Shown piece by piece: positions 1 through 7,938 of a DNA stretch of 64,000 bases. The stretch's first letter is position 1. Each line of letters begins with the position of its first letter. A model generated the notes under the pieces. It did not search any database and was not told the origin of the DNA. It saw only the letters and a program-made list of their open reading frames with translations. Both the position numbers and the translations under genes were made by a program. The DNA comes from Betaproteobacteria bacterium. GTDB lineage: Bacteria; Pseudomonadota; Gammaproteobacteria; Burkholderiales; JAHFQX01. The stretch is taken from positions 1 through 64,000 of the forward strand of contig JAHFQX010000010.1 in NCBI GenBank assembly GCA_023259135.1. The letters run 5' to 3'.

Positions 1-910
1 AGGAAGCCCTGAAAACAAAGGGATTGAGACGGCTGCGCACTCGCTCTAGGTCTGCGCGGCTGCGTCAGCAGGAAGCCCTGAAAACAAAGGGATTGAGACG
101 AGCCGGATACGATGCAGTCGTTTGATTTGTTGGGTCAGCAGGAAGCCCTGAAAACAAAGGGATTGAGACCCGCTTGGAGCACAATATTGTCGAATTGCGT
201 GTGTCAGCAGGAAGCCCTGAAAACAAAGGGATTGAGACCGGTGTATGCGTTGCTGCGCGATCAGATGGCGTCAGAGGAAGCCCTGAAAACAAAGGGATTG
301 AGACGTGTGAGTGGTCGCCGACGCCTGAATCCCTGTGAGTCAGCAGGAAGCCCTGAAAACAAAGGGATTGAGACCTTGCATCTGTGCCGCCTGTCTTCGG
401 CGGCGGGGGTCAGCAGGAAGCCCTGAAAACAAAGGGATTGAGACCCTGGCTCTCCGCACACGTAGCACGGCATCGTGAGTCAGCAGGAAGCCCTGAAAAC
501 AAAGGGATTGAGACCCGAACACGTCTGGGAACACGGGGCCGAATGTTGTGTCAGCAGGAAGCCCTGAAAACAAAGGGATTGAGACCTCCGGGCACGCCTC
601 GGTGTAGGCGTGATAGTGCGTCAGCAGGAAGCCCTGAAAACAAAGGGATTGAGACGCACTCATTCCAGGCCCTGAAATCCTCAAAATGCGTCAGCAGGAA
701 GCCCTGAAAACAAAGGGATTGAGACGCGCGCCTCGTTGTCGCGGCGCACCAACTCCAGCGCGTCAGCAGGAAGCCCTGAAAACAAAGGGATTGAGACGCG
801 GCTTGCGTGATTGCCTGGAGTAGAGACGTGGGTCAGCAGGAAGCCCTGAAAACAAAGGGATTGAGACCGTCCCACAGCTTGGCCTTGCCACGGGGCTGGG
901 GTCAGCAGGA
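1..910 (+). CRISPR. CRISPR array, trailing end, 13 spacers (probably type III)
   Basis: The 36-bp repeat begins GTCAGCAGGAAG and ends GGGATTGAGAC. Full copies start at 64, 134, 203, 270, 339, 409, 479, 550, 620, 690, 762 and 832, and a copy cut by the window edge occupies 1-30. The 13 spacers are 31-36 bp, mostly 33-34. The copy at 270 lacks one C (35 bp). The last copy at 901 keeps only about the first 11 bases. The ATTGAGAC-like 3' end resembles type III 5'-handle sequences, so the array is probably transcribed rightward. The broken last repeat marks the old, leader-distal end, so the leader and newest spacers should lie left of the window. The cas operon starts about 345 bp downstream. The short ORFs in the track here are just repeat readthrough. 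Confidence 0.97.
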
Positions 911-1066
911 AAGCTGTCCGGCCAGAAGGACAGGTTCAAAATAAAGCTTAGAAATGTTGGCTATCGCCTGGTCTATGAAGTCCGCGACACCGATCTCGTT
1001 GTTGTGGTCGTCGCCATTGGCAAGCGGAAGCGCAACGCAGTCTACAAAATCGCCGCGAGGCGATAA
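902..1066 (+). pseudogene. relE toxin 3' remnant, 5' half missing
   Basis: No start codon exists, so the ORF track missed this frame. Read from 902, it runs open through AGKLSG, FKIKLRNVGYRLVYEV and GKRKRNAVY to TAA at 1064-1066. This matches the C-terminal half of RelE-family mRNA interferases (compare E. coli RelE KIKLRSSGYRLVYQV and VGKRERSEVY). The N-terminal half is absent: upstream in frame there is only CRISPR spacer and repeat. No relB-like antitoxin is visible. The remnant should be inactive. The junction falls where the last CRISPR repeat loses its match, within the shared sequence GTCAGCAGGAA. From 1067 to 1254 I see no gene. Confidence 0.85.
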
Positions 1067-1254
1067 GCGGCCCGCTCCGCGTCTGGCGGTCTTCCTGGCC
1101 CCGCATCCCGCGCCGCCCGTCTTACCGCCCGGCATGGGCGCTGCTGACCGGTGGGCTGAAGCGCTCGAATAGTTCCGTTTCCCTCCTTTGCCCGTCGTCC
1201 CACGGCAAGCTTGTCGCACTGGCATTGGCGCCAGGGCCAGCTTATCTTCTTTCC

Positions 1255-1542
1255 ATGAACGACGCGGCGCGAACCTTGTTTCTAGTGTGTTACGACATCG
1301 GTAACCCGAAACGCCTTTATCGGGTGCATAGATATTTACTCGGCTACAAGGTCGGTGGCCAGAAGTCGCTTTACGAGTGCTGGCTGACACCGGCGGAACT
1401 GCGCCAGATTCGCCAGACGCTCGAGGATCTGATCGATCCGACGCAAGACCGGGCGCATATCTTCCAGCTTGACCCGCGCATGAAAATCGAGGGGCTGGGG
1501 TTGGCGACGCACCCGCCAACCGACGCATTCATGATCGTTTGA
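1255..1542 (+). CDS. cas2: Cas2 (first copy)
   Basis: This 95-aa protein fits the Cas2 family, the structural partner of Cas1 in spacer integration. The N-terminal ferredoxin-like strand carries LFLVCYDI, with the conserved Asp near residue 14, followed by GNPKRLYRVHRYL. The track start at 1225 would add ten residues before the family's usual start, so I use ATG 1255. The stop TGA overlaps the alternative TTG start of cas1 at 1539. The gene opens an operon that continues through 5564. It is clearly different in sequence from the second cas2 at 2552. Confidence 0.9.
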   Translation: MNDAARTLFLVCYDIGNPKRLYRVHRYLLGYKVGGQKSLYECWLTPAELRQIRQTLEDLIDPTQDRAHIFQLDPRMKIEGLGLATHPPTDAFMIV

Positions 1543-1556
1543 CCGAGGGCAGTGGA

Positions 1557-2549
1557 ATGACAAGCCTGTACGTGGATCGGCGCGGGGTGACCCTGAAAGC
1601 GGATGGCGAGGCGCTGGTGTTCTACGAGAACGGTGAGCGCATCGGCACTGTGCCGCTGGGACCGCTTTCCCGTGTCTTCCTGCGGGGTGATGTGACGCTA
1701 TCCTCGTCTCTGCTCGGCAAGCTGGGCGGGCGTGGCATCGGGGTCGTGGTGCTCTCGGGCCGCAAGGCGGAGCCGATGATGCTGCTCGGCCAACCCCACA
1801 ACGACGCGGCACGGCGAGTGGCGCAATACCGGCTTTCCCAGGATGCCGGGTTCTGCCTGCGCTTTGCACGGGCCATCGTTGGCGCCAAGCTACGTTCGCA
1901 GGCGGAGTTTCTGGTCGAGCGGCGCGATGTGGATCTACGTTCGCGCTACCTGCTGACGCTTTCGCTGCGCCGACTGGACAATGCCATTGCCGCAGTCGAT
2001 CAACAGGTGTCCGTCGCCTCTCTGCGCGGGCTGGAAGGAACCGGCGCCGCGGCCTATTTCGATGGCTATGGGGAGTTGTTGCCGGAACGCCTCAAGTTCC
2101 AGCGGCGCAACCGGCGGCCGCCGAAAGACCCCGCCAACGCCGCTCTTTCGCTCGGCTATACGCTGCTGCATGCCGAGGCGGTGCTGGCCCTCTACGGCGC
2201 CGGGTTCGATCCCTTCATCGGCTTCTATCACGCGCTGGATTTCGGCCGCGAGTCGCTGGCCTGCGACATGGTCGAGCCGCTGCGAGCGGAAGTGGACCGG
2301 CATGTGCTGAAGCTTTTTCGCGGCGAGAAACTCCGCCCGGAAGATTTCTCCAGCATGGATGGCGGCTGCCTGCTGGGTAAGGCGGGGCGCGCTCGCTTTT
2401 ATGGTGAATGGGAGCCGTTGGCCGAGCGCCTGCGCAAGCGGCTGGAGGAGGCCATCTCCGATATGGCGGCGGCGGTGGAGCAAATCGGCGGGGTAAATAT
2501 GCCGACGCCCGATCCGGAAAACGCCATCAATGCCGAAGAGGCGTTCTGA
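1557..2549 (+). CDS. cas1: Cas1 integrase
   Basis: This 330-aa Cas1 is the metal-dependent integrase that inserts new spacers. The N-terminal beta domain begins TSLYVDRRG. The C-terminal alpha domain holds the expected catalytic set: Glu about 160 in GLEGTGAAAYF, His about 225 in GFYHALDFG, and Asp about 237 with Glu 240 in CDMVEP. The track uses TTG 1539, overlapping the cas2 stop. ATG 1557 matches the family N terminus better and has GAGG about nine bases upstream. The length is normal and no key residue is missing. No reverse transcriptase is fused. Confidence 0.95.
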   Translation: MTSLYVDRRGVTLKADGEALVFYENGERIGTVPLGPLSRVFLRGDVTLSSSLLGKLGGRGIGVVVLSGRKAEPMMLLGQPHNDAARRVAQYRLSQDAGFCLRFARAIVGAKLRSQAEFLVERRDVDLRSRYLLTLSLRRLDNAIAAVDQQVSVASLRGLEGTGAAAYFDGYGELLPERLKFQRRNRRPPKDPANAALSLGYTLLHAEAVLALYGAGFDPFIGFYHALDFGRESLACDMVEPLRAEVDRHVLKLFRGEKLRPEDFSSMDGGCLLGKAGRARFYGEWEPLAERLRKRLEEAISDMAAAVEQIGGVNMPTPDPENAINAEEAF

Positions 2550-2551
2550 AT

Positions 2552-2845
2552 ATGAGCGAACGCGCGTTCGTCGTCGGCTACGACATCGCCAACCCGCGCC
2601 GCTTGCAGCGCGTACACCGGGAGATGTGCAAGCATGCCACTCCGCTGGAATACAGCGTTTTCCTGCTGGTCGGAGATCGCCGGGCGAAAGACCTCTGCCT
2701 GGCGAGAATGGCCGGCCGGATCAAGAACAACGAGGACGACGTGCGCTGTTACCCGCTGCCCGTGCGGGGCTTCCAGGGCCGAATCGGGCGGGCTAGCCTG
2801 CCCCTCGGTATCCAATGGACGGGATTGCCGGCGGATATTGCGTGA
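2552..2845 (+). CDS. cas2: Cas2 (second copy)
   Basis: A second, 97-aa Cas2 begins MSERAFVVGYDIANPRRLQ, with the conserved Asp at about residue 11, and continues with a typical EYSVFLLVGD strand. ATG 2552 lies two bases after the cas1 stop, which suggests translational coupling. The track ORF from 2408 is only a frame extension into cas1. Similarity to the first Cas2 is limited to the YDI-NP-RL core, so this is a divergent paralogue or an independently acquired partner, not a recent duplication. Cas1 and this Cas2 probably form the standard integration complex. The role of the other copy is open. Confidence 0.93.
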   Translation: MSERAFVVGYDIANPRRLQRVHREMCKHATPLEYSVFLLVGDRRAKDLCLARMAGRIKNNEDDVRCYPLPVRGFQGRIGRASLPLGIQWTGLPADIA

Positions 2846-3283
2846 ATGCCGGACGGTGGCAAGCTTTCCATGCTGGAATTGCCAACCGGCCACGGATACC
2901 ATGCCGGCATGAATATGCAAAAGCCCATTTCGCTGGCCCAAAAACAGCATCGGCCGCCAGGGTCCGGAATCACCTGGTTTGTCTCCCGCCACCCCGGCGC
3001 GATCGAATGGGCGAAGCGGAAGCGATTCGCCATCGACTGCTGGGTCCGGCATCTCGACCCGGCCGAAGTCGCCGCCGGCGATACTGTTATCGGCTCGCTG
3101 CCGGTGAATCTGGCCGCCACGGTTTGCCGCCGCGGGGCGCGCTATTTCCACCTGTCGCTTGTAGTGCCGGCGGAATGGCGCGGGCGCGAGCTTTCGGCAA
3201 ATGAACTGTTGGCCCTCGCCGCGCGCATTGAGCCGCATCACATTGAGCGGATAGTGGACGATTTCTCGTTGGAGGTTGCATGA
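2846..3283 (+). CDS. csx16: Csx16 (VVA1548-family type III accessory protein)
   Basis: The conserved part begins ITWFVSRHPGAIEWAKR and continues with AGDTVIGSLP and a YFHLSL strand, the hallmark of Csx16/VVA1548. Csx16 occurs with type III systems. Recent work groups it with Csx15 and Csx20 as cyclic-oligoadenylate-degrading ring nucleases, so it may switch the CARF effectors off. The ORF opens at ATG 2846, directly after the cas2 stop, and carries about 41 residues not expected in the family. ATG 2909 is another candidate. The family's usual first codon falls where this sequence has ATC (about 2969), so the true start is uncertain. The stop overlaps the next ATG (ATGA). Confidence 0.85.
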   Translation: MPDGGKLSMLELPTGHGYHAGMNMQKPISLAQKQHRPPGSGITWFVSRHPGAIEWAKRKRFAIDCWVRHLDPAEVAAGDTVIGSLPVNLAATVCRRGARYFHLSLVVPAEWRGRELSANELLALAARIEPHHIERIVDDFSLEVA

Positions 3284-4455
3284 ACCATGACACTCAGGTC
3301 TGCTTAATTTCCGCGCAGGCCATCCCGAACTTGTTGCCGGCCCTTGACGAGCTATGGCGGCCGCGCCGCGTGGTGCTTGCGACCACCCCTGACATGGCCG
3401 ACCGCGCGGGGTACCTGGAGCGTATTCTCGGGCGACGCGGAATTGTGACCGAGCGGCTTCCCATCAGGGACGCCTACGACTATTTCGAGGTCTATGACAC
3501 GTTCTTCAACTTTATCGAGCGAGAGACAGTCGAAATCGCCCTGAACGTTACCGGGGGCACCAAAATCATGGCGATGGCGGCCCAAGAGACTTTTCGTGAC
3601 GCAAGGAAGCCGGTGTTCTACGTCAACGCGGAGACCGACGAGGTTCTGGTGCTTGGCGACCGTGCGCGCAGCGCCTCGCTGTCCGTCAAGATAAAGCTAC
3701 CCGATTTTCTGGAGGCGCACGGTTACACGTTCGCCAATCAAGCACGGCCGGCCAAGCCAAACATTACCCGAGAGCAATCCGACCTGACCCTTCGGATCGT
3801 CGATGGCGTCGAGAAATTCGGCCCATCGCTCGGCGAGTTGAACCATATCGCCGCGCAAGCCAAGGGTTCGCTGATTGGCAAGTTGGACGAGCGCCAAATG
3901 GACTCGATCAATCTCAACGAGGTTATCGAGCTATTTGTAGAGCGTGGCCACGTCCGGCGCTCGGGAGACACGCTTCGCTTTGTATCCGAGGATGCACGCA
4001 GTTTTGTCGGCGGCGGCTGGCTGGAGCAGCATGCTTTCAAGGCGATGTCCGATTTGGCGGGCACGCATTACTTCGCCGATTACGGTATGAACATGAAGGT
4101 CTTGGCGCCGAACGGCGCTACCTTGAACGAAATCGATTGCGCATTTTTGCATCGAAACACCCTTCATCTCATCGAATGCAAGGCCGCCAATCTGGCCAAC
4201 AAGGGAAGCACCGGCGACGACAAGGGAACGGAGTCGATCTACAAGCTTGAAACCCTGCTTAAGCTGGGTGGCCTGCGCACCCGTGGGATGCTGATCGACT
4301 ATCGAGGCCGGCTCTCGATCTCGGACGGTAAAGGCGACAGGAATCGGGTTGAGGCAAATCTCGCCCGGGCCAAGGCGACTAATATCCGCATCGTGTCCGG
4401 TTGCGCCATCAGGACGCTGAAGAGTGAAATCTCGCAATGGATCAAGTCAGCATGA
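3280..4455 (+). CDS. can2: Card1/Can2-type CARF nuclease (DUF1887)
   Basis: A 391-aa effector with an N-terminal CARF domain (about 1-150), whose ligand-loop motif reads NVTGGTKIMAMAA near residue 90. A winged-helix-like linker follows. The C-terminal PD-(D/E)XK nuclease shows Glu 249 (GWLEQ), NEIDCAF with Asp 286, and IECK with Glu 299 and Lys 301. This is the architecture of Card1 (Treponema) and Can2, which cut nucleic acid when cyclic tetra-adenylate made by Cas10 binds the CARF dimer. All nuclease residues are present, so activity is expected. ATG 3280 overlaps the csx16 stop, and the 3' end overlaps the next gene. Confidence 0.9.
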   Translation: MNHDTQVCLISAQAIPNLLPALDELWRPRRVVLATTPDMADRAGYLERILGRRGIVTERLPIRDAYDYFEVYDTFFNFIERETVEIALNVTGGTKIMAMAAQETFRDARKPVFYVNAETDEVLVLGDRARSASLSVKIKLPDFLEAHGYTFANQARPAKPNITREQSDLTLRIVDGVEKFGPSLGELNHIAAQAKGSLIGKLDERQMDSINLNEVIELFVERGHVRRSGDTLRFVSEDARSFVGGGWLEQHAFKAMSDLAGTHYFADYGMNMKVLAPNGATLNEIDCAFLHRNTLHLIECKAANLANKGSTGDDKGTESIYKLETLLKLGGLRTRGMLIDYRGRLSISDGKGDRNRVEANLARAKATNIRIVSGCAIRTLKSEISQWIKSA

Positions 4456-5564
4456 ATTCGCCTGATTTTTCCCGCCGCGTCCTTCTCGCCGTCACCGGAC
4501 TGACGCCGCAGATCGTCACCGAGACGCTCTACGCGCTGGCGGTTGCCCCGACTTCTCCGTGGATTCCAACCGAAATACGGCTAATCACCACCGCTGAGGG
4601 GGCCGAACGGGCCCGGTTGTCGCTGCTTGATCCGAAGGAGGGGCAGTTCCATGCGCTTTGCCGCGATTACGGCCTAAGCGGCCAGATAGCCTTTCCGCCG
4701 GAAAACATCGTGGCCATCCGCGACGCTTCCGGCGCGCCGCTCCCGGATATCCGCACCCCGGAAGACAATACCCTCGCCGCCGATACCCTGCTGGCGGAGG
4801 TCCGCGATCTGTGCGCCGACGACTCGTGCGCCCTGCACGTGTCGCTCGCCGGCGGCCGCAAGACGATGGGGTTCTTTCTCGGCTACGCGCTCTCGCTGTT
4901 CGGCCGGCCCCAGGACCGATTGTCCCATGTGCTCGTCAATGCGCCATTTGAGGCGTTGCGAGACTTTTATTACCCTCCCGCCGCGCCGTGCGTGCTGCAT
5001 ACTCCCAACGGCCGCCCGATCCATACGGCCGACGCCCAGGTCATGCTGGCCGAGATTCCCTTCGTGCGCCTGCGCGAGGGATTACCCCGTGAGGCGCTGG
5101 CTCGCGGAGCGCCCTTTGCATCGCTGGTTTCCACCGCCCAAATGGCCATTGACCCGCCAACGCTGCGCTTCGATATTCCAAAAAGGCAAGTCTGGTGCGG
5201 CACCCAGCCAGTCAAGCTACCCCCTGCCCTGTTCGCCTGGTATGCCTGGATGGCGGAATGCCGCGTGGCTCGTTGCGGCGAAGATGGTTTTTTGCGATAT
5301 ACCGAGCAATCCCCCGACCGTTACCTGGCGATCTACCAGACGGTGGTCGGCCGAAATCATCCAAGTCTGGAAAAGGCGCGCCGGGCCGTAAAAAATGGCC
5401 TGGAACCCAGCCAATTCGAGCAGAACCGCTCGAAAATCAATCGCCGGCTGGCCGCTTCGCTATCGCTGGCCGCCGGGCCTTACAAGGTGTGTAGCCAAGG
5501 CCGGCGCTCATTCACGCGCTACGGCATCGCGCTACCGCCGGACCGGATTTTCATCAAGGGGTAG
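4452..5564 (+). CDS. CARF-domain protein, Cas_NE0113 family
   Basis: This 370-aa protein has a CARF/Rossmann N-terminal half: VLLAVTGLTPQIVTETLY (about 10-27) and HVSLAGGRKTMGFFLGYAL (about 129-147) are the two ligand-binding motifs of the NE0113 (TIGR02584/PF09623) family found with type III CRISPR. Some databases call the family Csm6-like. The C-terminal part (about 230-370) is basic and helical and shows no HEPN RxxxxH or PD-(D/E)XK motif that I can find, so it may be a regulator, a ring nuclease or an effector of unknown output. I prefer ATG 4452 (ATGA overlap with can2) over 4437. The 3' end overlaps the opposing EamA gene by 11 bp. Confidence 0.85.
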   Translation: MNSPDFSRRVLLAVTGLTPQIVTETLYALAVAPTSPWIPTEIRLITTAEGAERARLSLLDPKEGQFHALCRDYGLSGQIAFPPENIVAIRDASGAPLPDIRTPEDNTLAADTLLAEVRDLCADDSCALHVSLAGGRKTMGFFLGYALSLFGRPQDRLSHVLVNAPFEALRDFYYPPAAPCVLHTPNGRPIHTADAQVMLAEIPFVRLREGLPREALARGAPFASLVSTAQMAIDPPTLRFDIPKRQVWCGTQPVKLPPALFAWYAWMAECRVARCGEDGFLRYTEQSPDRYLAIYQTVVGRNHPSLEKARRAVKNGLEPSQFEQNRSKINRRLAASLSLAAGPYKVCSQGRRSFTRYGIALPPDRIFIKG

Positions 5565-6468
5565 GAGCGCTACCGCGGGAGGAGCCGGCTGGGCCGGCCA
5601 ATTTGCCCGACAACAGGCTGGCGGCCACGATCAAGGCGCCGCCGAGCCATTCCCGCGGCTCCATCCGTTCTCCCGCCAGCGCATAGGAGGCCAGCGCCGC
5701 CACCACCAGTTCGAACAGCAGGATGACGATGGCGCGATTGGCGGTGACCCGGCTCAGGCCGTACTGCACCGTCCAAGTCAAGGCTACCAGCGCCAGGCCC
5801 ACCAGCGCCGCCAGCCCCCACGCCCCGGCGGGCGCCGCATCGGGCAGCGCCAGGCTGCCGCGCAGCCCGCCTACCGCCCCGGCCACCGCCGCCACCCCGG
5901 CCAAGGCCGCCAAGGATTTCCCCGCCACCCCCACGCCATCGGCTTTGCGGACCAGCACATTGGACAGCGCGAACAGCCAGCCGGCAGCCAGCCCCAGCCA
6001 GTCGGCGGGGCCCGTCAGGGCCGGCATGCCCGAGGCCGGCTCCCACAGCATGACGAAGGCTCCGCTCAAGGCCAGCAGCATCACCTCCCAACCGGCGCGG
6101 GCCAGCCGCTCTCCCAGCAGCAGCCGGGAAAACAGCACCGTCCACAAGGGCGCGGCGTAAAACAGCAGCATGACCCGCATCACCTCCCCTTGCAGGATCG
6201 CCAGCACATAGGCCACGTTGGCGCCTCCCGCCGTGACGCCGATGGCTATCAGCAGCCTGGGCTGCCGCAGCGGTCCCCGCAGGGCCGGGGCGAGGAACAA
6301 GACGGCGGCCAGCAATGCGATGCCGTAGGTGCACAAAGCCGCCAACTCCCCCGACAGTCCGGCCTGTTCCAGCCGCCGGTAGGGATACCAGATCACCCCC
6401 CAGACGCTGGCTCCGGCCAGCAGGGCCAGCACCGGAACCGCTTTTTCTTTGGAGAACCCCATGCCCAT
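5554..6468 (-). CDS. EamA/DMT-family permease
   Basis: About ten hydrophobic segments in 304 residues, arranged as two similar halves, fit the EamA drug/metabolite transporter family of inner-membrane exporters. The substrate cannot be told from sequence. ATG 6468 and 6462 are both possible (MGMGFSKEK). The track start at 6525 adds a polar stretch unlike the family. The gene ends inside the end of the CRISPR-linked CARF gene, with 11 bp of convergent overlap, which sets the boundary between the CRISPR island and ordinary chromosome. The 366-aa plus-strand ORF here is its antisense shadow. Confidence 0.85.
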   Translation of the reverse strand: MGMGFSKEKAVPVLALLAGASVWGVIWYPYRRLEQAGLSGELAALCTYGIALLAAVLFLAPALRGPLRQPRLLIAIGVTAGGANVAYVLAILQGEVMRVMLLFYAAPLWTVLFSRLLLGERLARAGWEVMLLALSGAFVMLWEPASGMPALTGPADWLGLAAGWLFALSNVLVRKADGVGVAGKSLAALAGVAAVAGAVGGLRGSLALPDAAPAGAWGLAALVGLALVALTWTVQYGLSRVTANRAIVILLFELVVAALASYALAGERMEPREWLGGALIVAASLLSGKLAGPAGSSRGSAPTP

Positions 6469-6725
6469 CCGTATAATCCTAGAAACCTCTATTGATTGCT
6501 TATCGCACACTCCGCCATGCCGCAAGGATACTTGCCGCCGGGCTTTCGATCAGCTTCACCGACCGGGTGAGTACGCTACGCGCCCGATCGCACGGCTGAC
6601 AAACCGCCTAGCATTGTTGCTCGTCGTCGCAGGGAATGATCATGCGCCCTCCTCGCGCCTAGCCAGCCGGCTTGTCAGCCGCGCACTCGGGCGCGTCCAA
6701 CAGAGGTTTCCAGGATAATTTTTCC

Positions 6726-7925
6726 ATGAATCCCCATCTCGACCGGCTGCAGCCGTATCCCTTCCAGAAGCTGGCGGCGCTGCTGCGGGGCGTGGAGCCG
6801 CCGGCGGGGCTGCCGGCCATCAATCTTTCCATCGGCGAACCCAAGCATCCGACCCCCGAGTTCATCAAGCACGCCCTGGCCGACAATCTGGACGGACTGT
6901 CGGCTTATCCCGCCACTCAGGGCGGCCCCGGGCTGCGGAACAGCATCGCGGCCTGGCTCAAGACCCGCTACCGGCTCCCGGAAATTTCCGCGGACACCCA
7001 GGTGCTGCCGGTAAACGGCAGCCGGGAGGCGCTGTTCGCCTTTGCCCAGGCGGTGGTGGATGCCTCCCGGCCCGGCCCGGTGGTGGTCTGTCCCAACCCC
7101 TTTTACCAGATTTACGAAGGGGCGGCCTGGCTGGCGGGAGCCACGCCGCAATTTCTGAACATGCTGCCGGAACAGGACTTCGCTCCGGATTTCGGCCAGT
7201 TGCCCGAAGCCGTCTGGCGCCGCGCCCAGCTCGTCTACGTCTGTTCTCCCGGCAATCCCACCGGAGCGGTGATGACCCTGGAACAGTGGCGGGAGTTGTT
7301 CGAGTTGTCCGACCGGCACGGCTTCGTCATCGCCGCCGACGAATGCTATTCGGAAATCTATTTCGACGAAACCCATCCTCCGCTAGGCGCCCTTGAAGCC
7401 GCTCACGCCTTGGGCCGCGGGGATTTCCGCCGGCTGGTGGTCTTCTCCAGTCTGTCCAAGCGCTCCAACGTTCCGGGCTTGCGCTCCGGCTTCGTGGCCG
7501 GCGACGCCGCGATTCTGGAGCGCTTCCTGCTCTATCGCACCTACCACGGCTGCGCCATGGGTCCGGCGGTGCAGGCCGCCAGCGAGCGGGCTTGGCGGGA
7601 CGAGGCCCACGTGGCGGAGAATCGCCGGCTATACCGGCAGAAATTCGCTCAGGCCGTCGAACTGCTGCTGCCGGCGCTGCCGGTGCAACGGCCGGCGGCG
7701 GGATTCTATCTGTGGGCCCGCACCCCGATCCCCGATACCGATTTCGCCCGGGAATTGGTCCGCCGCTATAATGTGACGGTGCTGCCCGGCAGCTATCTGG
7801 CCCGCGAAGTCCGCGGCATCAACCCCGGCCGCGATTTCGTGCGCATCGCCCTGGTGGCTTCGCCCGAAGCCTGCGCGGCAGCGGCCCGGCGGATGGCGGA
7901 ATTCGCCGCCGCGCTTCCCCGATAG
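6726..7925 (+). CDS. dapC: Succinyldiaminopimelate aminotransferase DapC
   Basis: A 399-aa fold-type I PLP aminotransferase. The N terminus [16 protein letters not shown] and [10 protein letters not shown] are typical of the proteobacterial DapC branch. SPGNPTG and the PLP-lysine motif [16 protein letters not shown] are intact. It converts N-succinyl-2-amino-6-ketopimelate to succinyl-DAP in the lysine/peptidoglycan pathway. ATG 6726 is chosen over 6672 because homology starts at MNPHL. dapD follows after 13 bp and dapE lies nearby, so three steps of the succinylase branch cluster here. Confidence 0.93.
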   Translation: MNPHLDRLQPYPFQKLAALLRGVEPPAGLPAINLSIGEPKHPTPEFIKHALADNLDGLSAYPATQGGPGLRNSIAAWLKTRYRLPEISADTQVLPVNGSREALFAFAQAVVDASRPGPVVVCPNPFYQIYEGAAWLAGATPQFLNMLPEQDFAPDFGQLPEAVWRRAQLVYVCSPGNPTGAVMTLEQWRELFELSDRHGFVIAADECYSEIYFDETHPPLGALEAAHALGRGDFRRLVVFSSLSKRSNVPGLRSGFVAGDAAILERFLLYRTYHGCAMGPAVQAASERAWRDEAHVAENRRLYRQKFAQAVELLLPALPVQRPAAGFYLWARTPIPDTDFARELVRRYNVTVLPGSYLAREVRGINPGRDFVRIALVASPEACAAAARRMAEFAAALPR

Positions 7926-7938
7926 GAACCCATCGATC

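Noticed and set aside
656-689. Spacer containing GCCCTGAAA, also found in the repeat
   Set aside because: A nine-base match is plausible by chance in an array; no second repeat-like feature supports a rearranged unit.
65-875. Short ORFs on both strands with repeated EALKTKGLRP or SIPLFSGLPAD
   Set aside because: They are translations of the CRISPR repeats and spacers, not genes.
1067-1254. Promoter search before the first cas2 (TTGTCG or TTGGCG with TATCTT)
   Set aside because: Spacings of about 26 or 12 bp do not fit a sigma-70 promoter; no other convincing pair was found.
902-1528. 208-aa minus-strand ORF over the relE remnant and cas2
   Set aside because: Antisense shadow of the relE relic and Cas2, with low-complexity composition and no motif.
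5395-6495. 366-aa plus-strand ORF rich in Gln, Gly and Arg
   Set aside because: Antisense of the EamA permease, whose membrane helices are unmistakable.
6469-6725. Divergent promoter search between the EamA gene and dapC
   Set aside because: GATAAT before dapC would place the transcript start at the ATG, and -35 boxes are poor on both strands.
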